Assembly (NCBI RefSeq): GCF_001659605.2
Contig: NC_035178.2
Span: forward strand, 3,811,734-3,875,733
Origin: Manihot esculenta
Lineage: Eukaryota; Streptophyta; Magnoliopsida; Malpighiales; Euphorbiaceae
Length of the DNA stretch: 64,000 nt
Direction: 5' to 3'
Position numbers and translations under genes: made by a program. Positions within the stretch are counted from its first letter, which is position 1. Every line of letters starts with the position of its first letter. The notes beneath the pieces are model-generated. The model saw only the letters and a program-made list of their open reading frames with translations, was not told the origin of the DNA and searched no databases. Of the stretch, positions 22,892 to 34,849 are shown in pieces.

Positions 22892-23771
22892 TGAATAATA
22901 AATAATGTATAATAATAAACATAAAAAAGGAGAAATTAAATCACAGATTTATACTTTCTACTCATTGGGCTTTATAGCTCACCCCCTCTCCCCTAACTCC
23001 AGTCTTGCAGGTGCAGAGTAGATAGAGAAGTCAGCAGAGTAAGAGAAGTTTTTGTAATAGCTTAGCTGTGGACATGGTTTGTTTGTAATGTAAAGTATGA
23101 TATGTAATGTAATGAAAGTTTAATAGAGTGCTTGACTAGAGTCTGTTGTATTCCCTGTACACATGGTCTTGTATGAGATATAATATTTTTATGATGCCTA
23201 TGTAACCCAAGCCTATGTTATGTTGTGTTACCCCATTGGAGTATTTGATGAGGACTCCAATGAGAGGTTTATGTTATGTGTGTGCATGCACAGGATAGGC
23301 TTGGTAAAGAAATGTATGAATGAAAGAAAGTTTCAATTTTTATGTATGTTGTTGACCATGTATGGGATTAAACAGGTTCACAGGATGTATGTTTGGCTTG
23401 CTACGGGTTCTGGCGGCCTTAAGCCGACCTGAATCCTAGCGCCGGTGGCGGTCCGGTTTCCGGGTCGTTACAATAAAGGTATTTTTGTATCGATGATCAA
23501 TTATCAAACTAAAATGGATCCCACACTTCAACTAGAGCCTGTTCTCATTTATTTGTTCTTCTTCTAATTATCGCTTTCTTACATTACTTTAATCTTTATT
23601 TTAGTTCATTATCAAAACCCCCCGTATTTTATTTCCATTGCTTATTTGCCAAAGTCATTGATTGGAAAGTCATAGTGTCAATTCCCTATGGATTCGATCC
23701 TATTATCACCATACGCAATTTATATTTGTCAATATTTAATAGGTTATTTTTTATGATTTCGACACCCATCA

Positions 23772-24248
23772 CCTGTAGAAAAATTGGAGACCTTTCCATT
23801 ATCCAGAGAAGAAAACGACAAGGTCTTTAGCATCAATTCAAACCTAGAAAAGGGTCAAAAGGAAGCTGCAGTGGCTTTAATCAAGGGCATGCCTTATGCT
23901 TTGCCTGAAAACTCTCGGATATGTGAGGGATTGATATTGAGGTAATGGCCCATAGGCTGAACATCCTCCTCAAGGCCAAGCTAGTGAAGCAGAAGAAGAG
24001 GGTTTTTGGGACAGAGAAATAATAGGCCGTGAGAGAAGAAGTATAAAAATTAGAGGAGGCCAGGTTTATTAAGGAAGTAATGTATCCACAGTGGCTAGCT
24101 ACTCCTGTGTTATGGGAAATATAAAATATGTATAGACTTCATTGATTTAAACCAAACTTATCCAAAAGATTGTTATCCCCTTCTAGATATTAATAAAATA
24201 GTCGACTTTACGGTCGATTTTGACTACTTATCATATTTAGATGCTATG
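23772..24248 (+). pseudogene. N-terminal stub of reverse transcriptase, Tat-like element
   Basis: The sequence resumes the pol frame after the inserted solo LTR: EKLETFPLSREENDKV, then (frameshifted) AHRLNILLKAKLVKQKKRV, FIKEVMYPQWLATPVL and CIDFIDLNQTYPKDCYPL, ending YLSYLDAMS. This covers the start of RT up to just before the region preceding the YxDD catalytic loop. Then similarity stops abruptly at about 24248, so the RT core, RNase H and integrase are absent. In-frame stops and frameshifts are present. Confidence 0.8.
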
Positions 24249-24599
24249 TCAGAAGGCAAAAAGTTTAGCCAACTGAAGGCTCCTAAGCAACAGAAGGCTC
24301 CAAAGCAACAGAAGGCAAAAAACACTAAGGCATTCGATAAACAAAGAGTAAAATATAATAAGTTAGATGCTTTATAAGTAAAATAAGCGAACGAGTAACT
24401 AGCCCAACACAGCTCACGGGCAACATACATGAAAACAGTCTAAGTATGAGAATACAAGTAAAATTTAATAAACAAGAAAAATAAAAGCAAACAGATGGAA
24501 AATAACAAACAAATTCAAAATTTTTATTAACCATTGGAATGGGTTATAGAGGTAGCAGGGGAAGGGGGAGCAAAACTGACTAAGTCATTTACAAGATTA

Positions 24600-26950
24600 T
24601 AATCGACAGTATTCCCCCCTACAGTCCATAAGGCAAAGGAGGAGCGTTCTTATGCAAAGAATTGTCATCCTTTCCGTAGTAGACCTGCTCACCATCAGAG
24701 TCCACTTTAGGAGCTCACAGGTCAGCTAACGGAGTGAAGGGGGCATTCCTAGTTGCTTTAATGCCCTGGTTGAACCCTGAAGCGAATATGCGGAAGGCCT
24801 CTTTGTATACTCTTTTTTTAAACTCCACTGAGGCCTTATACTCTTCCAATCGCGCTTCACAGGCCTACTAGAATTTTTTCTTCAACTTTGCAGAATCCTT
24901 GAACTCTTGCAAATGCTCCTCACAGGCTTGTTGGACCCTATCCTCTGCTGCCCGGGCATCTCTCAACAATGAAGTACACCTCTCCTCCAGGGCAGAGACC
25001 TATTGGAGGAGTTGTTGCTGCTAAAGGATGCTAAAGGCAGGACTCCTCCACCGCTGAAGCCTTTCAGATCCTTGATGTATTTATTGAGCTGCTACCGGAG
25101 GATAGCAGCACGAGCTAAAGCCCCGTCGCGCTGGGTCCTAGCCTCGTCACGTTGACGGTAGGACTCCTCCAAACTAGACAGTTGTGCTAAAGTCTCATCT
25201 TGCTGAGACTTTATTACAGAAGCCCGTTGGGAAACCTTGGTAACTTCTTCCTCTATCTCTCCCAGCCGCTTGGTGAGGTCCTCGATTTAACCTTGGAATT
25301 TGATGATGTGCCCGCAGGCCTCACCAGTGGCAACTATGCTTTCATCTCGATGCTCCTCAATGATACACTGCTCCACCGAGCTTTAGAATGATTGATTTCG
25401 GGCATCAATTTCCATGAACACCCCAAAAACCTGCCAGAAAGAAAGCAAAAATAGGGTTACGACAACTAAGAGATAAAAAATACCCTTAAGAGAGCAGATA
25501 ACTTATCATGAAGAACATCTCCTTCAAACTATCCCTGAGGTCCGCTAAGGAGTGTGAGCTGAAGACCGCCTGTTGCTTGGTGGAGTAGGTGAGATGGTTG
25601 ATAAGGGCCAGGAAGCGAGGATCAGAAGCATCTATAACCCCTCCAAACATCCAAGCGCACAACATATTGGCTGAAGAGGTTGACATGGACTCAGCAGCCA
25701 CCTCAGTGGCATTTAACAACTAATTGTCTAGGGTAGATGATAGGTGCTAAACCGCTTTCTTTCCCTTATCAATTGAAGGGGAAGGGGCTGTTCTTGCAAG
25801 CTTTGAGGTATAGGCACATTTAGCAGCCCTGCTCTCGGTCACAGGTTCTAAAGTTCGGGCCCGCTTGGCAATCCCGCCTCCAATCACAACAGCCCCCACG
25901 GCCTAGATAGGTGGGACATCTAGAGGCGTAGTCGTGGTGCCCTCCTCTAAGCTGCTCTCAGCCGAATCACTAAGCGCGATGGGCTCCTTAGGAGTCTCCT
26001 TGGGAGCAGAGGAGTCTTGGCAGAAGCTGACGCTTTAGAAGGGACTGAATTTCTCGAGGCAGCAGAGCGAGAGCCCCCTACCGTGGGCACCAAAGCCAGT
26101 GAAGGCGTAGGGCCAGGGCTAGTGCGACGAGTTGCAATTGTAGGGTCTGCAGCCTGGAAGACCTCCTAAGTTACATCAACAACAGTCCTGTTGGCCTTAA
26201 AGGCAGCCAGAGTCGCCTTCTTGCTCTCTCGAGACAAGGTGAAATTTTTGGAAAGCTTAATAGTATCCATGGATATGGCACAAGCCAAAAAGAAAGTATC
26301 AATTCAGTTAGAACCCAAAACAACAAGAGGAAAATATAACAAGAAGGAAAACCAGAAAAGAGTACTAGCTTCCCAGCAGTCTTAAAGGTTGGATATAAAC
26401 AAACACTTCTCGACGTCATACTTCTTCTTTACAGAGGTTAGTCAAAGAAAGCAAACCTGGTCTACCAAAGTTAACTTAGGAAAGTCATTGTAGTCCTGAA
26501 AGACCTCCACCCAGGAGAGGTCGACATCCTAATTGATCCTTGAGTCTCATTCAGCTCGACAATAATGAAAGCCTCAACCTAACCTTTTAATGAGTCTTTA
26601 TATCTAGTGAATATGGACAACCCTGTCCGAGGACCAAAGTAGTAGAACTCATGAATGGATCTGACAAGATGGAAGAAGGTACAGAACAACTAGATAAAAG
26701 GGGTAAAACCCCAACACAAGCAAACAAACTGAAAGCAACACATGAACAAGATGGAATTGGGAGATAACATTCGAGAAGTCACCCTAAAATGACAGAATAC
26801 CTCAATGAAGAAAGGGGTAAAAGGGAAGGTTAGCCTGAAATCGCACTATTTGACAAAAAAGACTAGGTTGCGCCCTTGCTGGGTGTCTATTAGACCCGCC
26901 GGAGGAGCTTTAATCCTATAGATGGTGGTGTCATTATAATCGCCTGAAAA
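24600..26950 (-). pseudogene. Decayed antisense extra ORF of the Tat-like element
   Basis: On the minus strand this is the homologue of the intact ORF at 58028-61088. Matching blocks in the same order are PPAGLIDTQQ, FPFTPFFIEVFCHFRVTSRM, SPNSILFMCCFQ, WGFTPF, VDLSWVEVF, MFGGVIDASDPRFLALINHL and DSDGEQVYYGKDDN. The N-terminal part belongs to the plant 'putative gypsy-type transposon' domain (PF04195 from family knowledge), and the middle to a coiled coil. Many stops and frameshifts break it. The function of this protein in Tat elements is unknown. Confidence 0.78.
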
Positions 26951-27253
26951 AGTAATTAGAAAGAGAGAAAGGTGTGATAAAAGATACCATACCCACAACA
27001 TCAAAAATTCTAGCGGAAGTTATGAGAAGAGTAGGATGTACCTCGGATTAGAAAGGCAGGAATTAAGAGAATAGAGAGGGCAAGATAGCAGAAGCAGCAC
27101 AAGAGGCAGAATAACAAGTGAAATCAAAAGTGTAAGTTTGAAATGGGCAAAAGCGAGTAGGAGATGTTTTGACAAGAGTACTCCTAGACCCGCACAATAA
27201 TAATTAGAGTTTCGGGATTTACCCTATCATTAATCATGGAATAATTAATGAGC

Positions 27254-27266
27254 GGGTAAAGGGGCA
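27254..27266 (+). other. Polypurine tract of the Tat-like element
   Basis: GGGTAAAGGGGCA immediately precedes TTGATGGCTACC, the presumed LTR start. The same GGTAAAGGGGCA core precedes the minus-strand LTR start at 57777, supporting both assignments. Confidence 0.65.
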
Positions 27267-27268
27267 CT

Positions 27269-27718
27269 TGATGGCTACCGAGCCTTGAATACTCAGGTTA
27301 TGGGCGAACCCGTGTTGAAAATGTCAGGTCTTAACTCTATCAAGACCCAATACATAGATATGCTCCACAACACAAAACCCATGACTCACTTGGACAGATC
27401 GGACAGGGCTTGTGTCCACGTGTGGGAGGTGTAACCTAATTGACTTGATGGATCTGCGGAATAACAAACCCTAGAACATTCGGGATCGTGTCCATATGGT
27501 GCCGGATGAAATTAAATGGCCATTTGATGATGAAAAAGAATGCAGTACGTCCGTTTATACGGCCTAGCGTGACAATGACAAGAGATACAGGCGCAGGACG
27601 ACTGTTATACGTCACTAAAGAACAAAAGAGAAAAAGAATAAAAGAAGTTGGGAAGAGACAAGCCAAACTAAATTTACTAAAATATATTTTGAACCTTCTC
27701 GTACTGTATCTCATAACA
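27269..27718 (+). mobile_element. 3' LTR of the Tat-like element, probable
   Basis: Starts TGATGGCTACC after the polypurine tract and changes to plain AT-rich DNA near ATAACATT. The exact right end and the target duplication were not found, so the end coordinate is an estimate. Confidence 0.5.
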
Positions 27719-28696
27719 TTAAAAATTAATAACTAAAATTAATTTTATATTGAATTGAAATTAATAAAAAAATTTTAGTCAAATTTATTTTAACTTTGCT
27801 TTATTTGAAAATATTTAAAAATTTAAATAATTAGATGAAATTAAAATCATAATATAACTAAAAAGCGAAATTGAAATTAATCAAAATAATTTAATTAATT
27901 GAATTATTTAAATTGAAATTCGCTATCTCAATCCATACCAAATTCCAGCAGTCTATGCATATTGCTTTAATGAAAATAGCAGCTTTAAAATGGAACTAAA
28001 GCTGCACATTAATTCTGCCCATTTTTTGATATATTTTTTTTGTTATAGTTTTCAAGATAAATTATAAAAACAATTTATTGCTGGTAATAAAAATAAGGTG
28101 ATTTAAAACAAGATGGTGAATAAAGAAAGAAAAAAGCTTCACGAATTAGAAAAAACAAAGTTTTCTTATTAAAAGAATATTTTTATAGTATCCACTGCTA
28201 CGTGCTTTGCAAGGCATGCGGAAATTGGTGGCGACCACTTAGAGAATCTGTGTGGTCACTACTCGTAGGGGCAACTGGACCTTGTGAATATTGACGGGCT
28301 CCTAGTCGCTACTTTGAGCAGCAACTGAATACTTGCGACCCCCAAATGAGAAATAAGTTTTTTCCACCCCATATCCACAAGTTTCTTTCTTTCTTTCTTT
28401 TTTTTAAATTGCATTTTATTGGAATAAAAAACACTTTCACTTCCTGCATGGAAATTGTTTTTCGTAAGGAATATCACACACATATAGCGATATTATAATT
28501 GGCTCTCAAATTTTTACATAATTAAAATAATAAAATGGTCTAAATTATATATTTTCAACAATTAATAACCATTGTCATAATTAATTATAATAAAAAATTA
28601 ATTTAATACTTAAAGGACATCTTCTCCACCTTATATAAGAATATATTAACTTTAATAACTATTATATTAACTAAATATTTATATCAACATTTTTCG
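27719..28696. other. AT-rich intergenic DNA
   Basis: No coding similarity seen. There is a short GC-richer stretch near 28200-28350 without a recognisable gene. Confidence 0.55.
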
Positions 28697-29271
28697 TGAG
28701 AGTCACCTCCTAGTTTGATGTGTAATGTTCCATATAAGCGAAATATGATAATTTTGAATCGTATATAATAGTTAACACAAAACTACTAAATAACTTTGGT
28801 TAACAATTTTGGATCAAGTAGAAAGTGAGTTCAAAAATTATTTGGGTCAGTTTAAATCGGGCTATTTCAATTGGTATCAGAGTTGTCCTGGATCAGACAA
28901 ATTATCCAAGTCCAGTGGACTACCCGTGTGAGACGAGGTGTAACTGCCCGAGATACTAGCGAATCACAATACATAAGAGTCTGATTCTGGTTTAGCAATT
29001 ATATACATTCAGTTGCGATGAGGATATCGCAAATTTAGTGGAGGAGAGTCTAAAAGTCACCTGCTAGCTTGATCTTCAACGTTCCACATCGATAAAATAT
29101 GAAAATTCCGAATTTGTATATAATAGTTAACACAAAGCTGCGAAATACGGCAATTTCGAATTATATATAATAATTGATATAAAATTATTAAATAATTTGA
29201 ATTAACCATTTTAAACCGAGTAGAAAATGAATTCAAAAATTATTTGAATCAGTTTGGATCGGGCTGTTTTA
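28697..29271 (+). mobile_element. TRIM-like miniature LTR retroelement
   Basis: Two related terminal segments, 28697-28869 and about 29049-29271, share AGTCACCT, GTATATAATAGTTAACACAAA, AATTATTTG and CAGTTT-GATCGGGCT. Directly after the first is TTGGTATCAGAG (28871-28882), complementary to the initiator methionine tRNA 3' end (primer-binding site). A purine run AGTGGAGGAGA (about 29037-29047) lies before the second. There is no coding sequence, and the element is only 575 bp, which fits TRIM elements. The second terminal repeat contains an extra internal duplication of about 45 bp. Target duplication is unclear. Confidence 0.7.
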
Positions 29272-30500
29272 TTTGTAATACAATACTATCTCTATATTAA
29301 TAGAATATATATTAATAAAAATAGATTAATTAAAAAATATATAATAATGTAATAAACTATACTAACAAAAAATTACAATTGTAATAAGGAATTATAAAAT
29401 TTACAATTTTATGATTAGTAATATTCATAATTAATAATAATTATAATAACAAAATATTACAATAATAAATAATTATATACAAAATAATTAATCCAATTAA
29501 AAAAATATGTAATGTAAATATTTAATATAATTATTATTAATTATTATATGAGTTTAAACTTTTCCATAACCTTAGCCTTCCCTATACGCTATCATTCACA
29601 CATTATTTTGAAAATATAAAGTAGTAAAAAAAAGAACAGCAAGTTTATTGAGTGTGATCAAATGGTTGATGGTGTGCAAATCCGAGACAAATACAATTCA
29701 AGAAGAGCTCGTTCTCTGGGCTGTGAAGTGGGAATAGAGCTGTTACCTGTCAACATATTTTCACATAAAATATTGATTAAATGCATATTCTTTGATTTTA
29801 CAAGGGATGAGAATTATGCAAATGCACGGATGCCTACATTGTAATAATTTTATTTTAATAATTTGAAATAATCTCATGCACATGCATGATATTCACAATC
29901 ATATACAGTTGAGTCTTCATATTATAAAGAAGGCCCTCATTTTCAATGAGAAAATAAGAATTAATTATTTCATGTGCTTCTAAAGTATATATATAATGCA
30001 ATTTTTAAAAGTTAAACATCACTGGCTCTGAATTTAAGATGTTGAATAAGTATTTAAATATTAATTATATAATTAATAAAAATATTTCAATTCTTTGCTG
30101 CTAGCTGATAAAAAAATTTCCATTCTTTATTTGAATTTTTACATTGTCTGCATGTACTTAATAAATTCTAGTGTCATGTATAGGTGAAAGTATTTAATGT
30201 GCTTCCCTCATCTTTAACAACTTTGATTCTAACATTTATGCATTTACATGGGAGAGAGCTATCCACCCTAAATTATAAGATCTTTCACATTTTTACACAT
30301 ATACAGAATTTCTTATAGCATTTTACTTATAAAACACATGGGGAGCCTGGTAAAATCCTCCTATCTTGGTGAAGATATTAGATATATTATTTTATGTTAT
30401 CACAAATCCACTTTATAATGAGAAATTATTCACTACTTTTAAAATATAATATTTTTATAATTTTTTTTTTCTAACAAAATGAATCAACCAAAAGTAAAAG
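29272..30500. other. AT-rich intergenic DNA
   Basis: Downstream of the MADS-box gene (its 3' UTR must fall here) and right of the TRIM element. Nothing else recognised. Confidence 0.5.
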
Positions 30501-32448
30501 TTATTTGGCTGTGTAAAATTGAACAAGATGATAGATATGTGTATTTAACTGTATAACATTACCTGTAGGGTAAAATTCAGCCCAAGGAGACAAGTTGACA
30601 TCAATAACTTGTCCAAACTCAGGACCTTGTACAGTATTGTCTTCCTCCAAACCACTTCTTGGGCTTATGTGATCATCAAGATTTATGTTTTGTCCATGAA
30701 GAAGAGTTGCAGGTGATGGTAAGAAAACATCAGCTGGGTGCTGCACCTGGTTTCTGGAAATTGCAGGGAGGAGAATATTTGTAAATGGGTATCATGAAAC
30801 ATAAAGGTTTTTTGCACCCAAACGCTGTAATACATTAAAGAATATGCATTACCTTAAGGGAAGAAGGCCATTAGAGTCCAAAAAATTCAAGATCTGAACT
30901 TGTGGCTCTCTTTGACGAAACCAATCCAAGACATTGTTTGGACTTTCTTCTGCAATAAAATCATTTACAAATGCAGACTTTGGGGGAAGCTGCTGCACCT
31001 GATTACAATGGCAAACAAATTTCTCGAAAAAATTATTTTGCATGTGATTACTGCCTAAAAGAACATGTTAATCTCTCTTCATATCTTTTAGCCCTTTTGT
31101 CGAGCATCATCAGATCCATATGGGTAGATGAATATAAGGACTTATACATAACATACCTGTGAAACTGGCGGCGCACCTGAAGAATTGTACTCTTCTTCCA
31201 AAACTCGCTGTTCCATGATCATGAATTTAGCAGTTCTGAGTTAACAAGGTTTACATAGCTCTACTAGTTGATCGGTAGATGTTAATTACCTTGCGCATCT
31301 GCACGCGTTTCAATGCCTCTTCAAGGATCTGTTCTTGGTACTCAGCTTCAGATAATGTTGTGGTATGGGAAAGATTGCCCTCCAATATCCTGAAAGAAAT
31401 TGGAACTTTGCTGGTTCACAGTCGAAATGATTCTCACTTTCTTCAAAGAATTTGCGGACAACAGGGCGGTTTTTGTATTTTAGATGCAAACAAAAGGGTA
31501 CCTTATTTGTTTCTCCATATCCTCCACTTGGGATTTGAATCTAAAAATTTCTTGTTGAAACTCCTGAAAATTAAGTATTATGATCATTCCTGTGAGTGAG
31601 AAAATGTGAATTCTCGATGCAAATTAAGCTAGAATGCTTGTAGTTATTGTGCAATATAATACCTCCAGTTGAGAATCAGTGACGGCTGGGGTGCTTCACA
31701 TATAGCAGCAACAAAAAGATCAAAGAAGTTTAAAAAGGAGAAGATATCATCTAAATCTCTTCAAAATTATTAGAACAACGAGTAAGACGAAACCCATATG
31801 ATTTTCTGAAGGGGAGGAGTAATTCCAAACCTGGTTGCTTGATGATTTCGATCGTCTTCTGCTTTTAACTTACCAAGAGCCTTTTCTAGGAACTGCAATC
31901 AAAGTCATAAATTTGAAGTAATTTCTTTCGTAAGTTTTGAAAATTCAATGAATGATTAGAGAGTGCTTAATCAATTACCTCTTGCTTATGTAGCCTTTAT
32001 GATATCCAGAAAATAAAGACATAACCGCATCAAAGAAGGAAACAAACCCATTAAAATATATAAAAGAAAAGCTCAAAATTATGCTCATGGCTTGAAATCC
32101 AAGAATTCAAGATCTGCTAACCTGCCTCTTTCATGCTCAGGTAAAGTCACATATCGCGTTAGAATTTCCTCAATACTTCACGAGGCAAAAAAAAAAAAAA
32201 AAAACAAACTGAAGTTAATTATTTTTCTTAATCGTCACAAGTTTTTCAGGGTTTTGAGCTTACCTTTTTTTTCCAGAAAAGAAACTGAGTCTCCCAGATG
32301 GAGAGAACATGATGAGAGCTACATCAACGTCGCAGAGAACAGAAAGTTCGTAAGCTTTTTTGATAAGCCCATTTCTTCTTTTGGAGAAAGTAACCTGCCT
32401 GTTCGTTGTATTCTCAATTCTCTTGATTTGAAGCTTCACTCTTCCCAT
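30501..32448 (-). CDS. MIKC*-type MADS-box transcription factor, AGL66/AGL104-like
   Basis: Nuclear DNA-binding regulator; the MIKC* group binds CArG boxes as heterodimers and controls late pollen maturation in Arabidopsis. Exon 1 (32448-32264) encodes the MADS domain: [20 protein letters not shown], then [20 protein letters not shown], ending FSGKK. The following short exons encode the I and K-like region: 32175-32122, 31994-31979, 31892-31831, 31693-31663, 31563-31502, 31389-31290, 31207-31157. Then come 30998-30853 and the last exon from 30753. Many short exons in the I/K region are typical of MIKC*. Reading to the stop at 30501 gives 319 residues, close to AtAGL66/104. A GTAATG donor at 30562 could instead lead to a further 3' exon that I did not find, so the C-terminus is uncertain. 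Confidence 0.85.
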
Positions 32449-34849
32449 GTTTACCCAATTTGCTTCCTTTATTTTTTTTTTTCTGGTTTTCTGAGAAAGG
32501 TTTAGTAAAAGGCAAAGAAGTCACGTATTAAGGGGAGAACTAACCTGTGGCTCTTGTATATTTATATATAAATATATGCGATAGCAGTTGGAAGCTAATG
32601 GAAGAAAATAAATTTTTATATGTGATTATGCGGGGAGAGGAAAGGAAAATCTGAAAATACAAACGATCGAGTTTGTCACTGTTAGGCCATTCTCAGAGAT
32701 GACGATCGACAGAAATTAAGATGGCGGTATTCTTTTTATTTATTTATTTACTTATTAATTTTTTTTATTAGTCTGGTTTCTGGATTATAAAATGTTCGCA
32801 TATTTTACTTTTTATTTTAAAGAGCAATACTAATCATAATAAACTACATTTTATAAATATTTTTTATTTTACGAAAAAAAATTTACAATAAATTTCACTT
32901 TCTTTTTTTTTTCTTTACCAAGTATATATAAAAAAAAAGTATAGGATATCTCATGGAAATCAGCTTAATTTTCTTTTTCTAAAGAATTTTTTATTTTGAA
33001 GTTATTATTATTATTTTTTAGTTTGAAATGTGGATTCGAACCGAATAGCAGCACAAATTCAGAATGCACAATCGGTTTGCAAAATCAAAAGCCAAAAAAA
33101 ATCAGCCAAATTTGAACATAACAAGTCTATAGCCCAATCAAAAAACCAAATTTACATGTCTCCCTCAACATGTCGGCGATGAAACATCCCACTATCTGCA
33201 TGTTTAAGCAAATTGTCAAATGATGTCTAAAATGCGAAATATTTAACCATGTTATGATAAAAACATTGCAGATGCAATTATGCAAGATTAAATTATATTT
33301 TGGTCTAATAGAAAAAAGTAAGAATTTATATAACTACAACCTTAATTATTAAAATAATTTAGTTTTATGGACATAAATAATAATGTTTAAATTTACAAAA
33401 TAGTATAATCTAAGAGATGATAATAAGAGTGGAAAGAGTAGTAGTAATTAAAAGGAAAAAAATGATAAAAATGAAGAGCGAGAAAGAGAAAGGGATGTGT
33501 TCGAGGCTAGAAAGGGGTCCCATGTAGCACTTGCACATGCTCTTAAACTTTCAGTTGTAATTGAGGAGTACGATACATTGCCCTGCCACCGAAGGTTGCC
33601 CTTTGCTACGTGTCCTTCTTTTCCTGTTTAATGTTTTTATTTTTTTTTATTCTTCAATTATTTATTTGTGATTCGGATGTTTTCTTTTTTCCCACCCGCA
33701 CGTGTGGCCCACCCTCGTCTTTTACTCTCCACCCCACCTGCTTAAATTGTGGGCTACGCTTACCCTGGGCGCGCGGCCCATTGATTTGTTGTCCCTTTTA
33801 CTCTCTTTATCTATCAGATAAATAAATCAGTTATTTTTCATTAATAACTATTAATTATAATAAATATTTTTTTAAATGGGAATCGAAAATCAAAATAGTA
33901 AAAATCTAAAAATTTTTAAATTTATTTAGATGTATTTCTCAGTAAATTAATTCATTTATCAGAAATTAAATTTATGAATGTAAATAATTTACTCTTTAAA
34001 TATTAATATTTTAATTAAATAAAAAATACTAAATACCAAACATAATCTAAATATAAAATGGGGTTGAAGTATAAATAAAACCACATATTTTAACTTTTTA
34101 ATTACAAAGAATCTAATGTATGATTGCAAATACACAAGCAAACATTTCAAACTTGTAATTTTATTTATTTATTTATTTATAATAAATAGATTAATGTTTT
34201 TTTGGTTAAAATTTTATTGGAGATTTAAAATATTCTCAAATTTAAGTCTTTTTATTTAAATATTATGAGATTTGTTGTTAAAGAAAATATTAAATTACTT
34301 CTGGTCTATATATAAATCACAAAAATTAAATTAGAAACTTCAATGTAATACTAATTTAATCAATCATATATAAGCTCAGTGAACCTTCTGGTTTGAACAG
34401 GAAGCTGGATCAAACTCTTCTTGGCTTTGCGTTTGTGTTAAAAATGGGCAAGTTCTAGGAGCATACTGGCCTAACCTAAAATTTCAGCAGCGTTTTGTCA
34501 TTCAGAGTCACAAATCTACAGTTGAAAAATGATTTTTTTAAAAAAATAAATAAATAATAAAATTGAAAAGGAACAAAAATATTGAAAAACAATTCCATCT
34601 TTTTTTGAAAGGTTTGTTTTTTTTTGGTGATAATCGAGGTCAGATTCATAGTTGAACAAAATAAATAAAAGATACCTAACATTCAAAAATCAAAAGAACT
34701 TGCCATTTAATTACCCGCCCAATGCAGTATGGCTGTTGGTTAGAGCCATTCTTCTGACCCAGAATCTTCAACCTACTAGTCCTGCACCAAACAAACCCCT
34801 CTACTTGCCTTCTCTATCTACCTCTCTGTTCCTTCTGCTCGGAGCAGCA
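32449..34849. other. Shared upstream region of the MADS-box and APD genes
   Basis: A divergent intergenic region of 2.4 kb. A TATA-like ATTTATATATAAATATAC lies at about 32558-32575 on the minus strand, about 110-125 bp upstream of the MADS start codon. The rest is AT-rich, with a more GC-rich 33480-33800 block. No gene recognised. Confidence 0.5.

Larger units (their letters stand above)
21041..23472 (+). mobile_element. Palindrome-bearing solo LTR, copy 2
   Basis: 2,432 bp, TGTAATACCCGG to CCGGGTCGTTACA, with perfect target duplications ATAAA (21036-21040 and 23473-23477). The plus-strand promoter has palindromes at 21220, 21240, 21312 and 21332, and TATAAAA at 21400. Downstream, at 21920-22170, is a second cluster of palindromes and variants with GGTGCCGCCGAA. 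Three copies of CCATTCTACGTCCCGGCA-like sequence lie at about 22610-22740, and an AAT microsatellite at about 22856-22889. Near the 3' end is TCATTGGGCTTTATAGCTCA. No ORF is real; long open frames only read through the palindromes. Confidence 0.88.
17899..23771. mobile_element. Solo LTR of a second retroelement, itself split by two insertions
   Basis: It begins TAATCAAACAT (probably mutated from TGATC) and ends GACACCCATCA. It is flanked by perfect 5-bp target duplications CCTGT (17894-17898 and 23772-23776), and removing it restores the pol reading frame of the host element. Its own sequence is only about 1.4 kb (17899-18308, 20342-21040, 23473-23771); the rest is two later solo LTRs. With no internal genes it is best read as a solo LTR left by recombination. 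The lineage is not determined; the size would suit Athila-type LTRs. Confidence 0.75.
15830..27718 (+). mobile_element. Decayed Tat-like Ty3/gypsy retrotransposon with nested insertions
   Basis: On the plus strand the order is leader, gag, protease remnant, N-terminal stub of reverse transcriptase, an antisense extra ORF, polypurine tract and 3' LTR. An extra ORF on the antisense strand between pol and the 3' LTR is a known feature of the Tat lineage. The body is interrupted by a solo LTR (17899-23771) that carries two further solo LTRs. RNase H, integrase and most of RT are missing. I could not find a 5' LTR matching the 3' LTR; the left edge is uncertain and lies just after the hAT element. 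Confidence 0.72.

Noticed and set aside
32092..32505. 137-codon plus-strand ORF
   Set aside because: It is antisense to MADS-box exons 1 and 2, whose reading frame, splice sites and domain are clear.
33610..33825. 71-codon plus-strand ORF in a more GC-rich block between the MADS and APD genes
   Set aside because: No domain, low-complexity Phe-rich start and no splice-linked neighbours.
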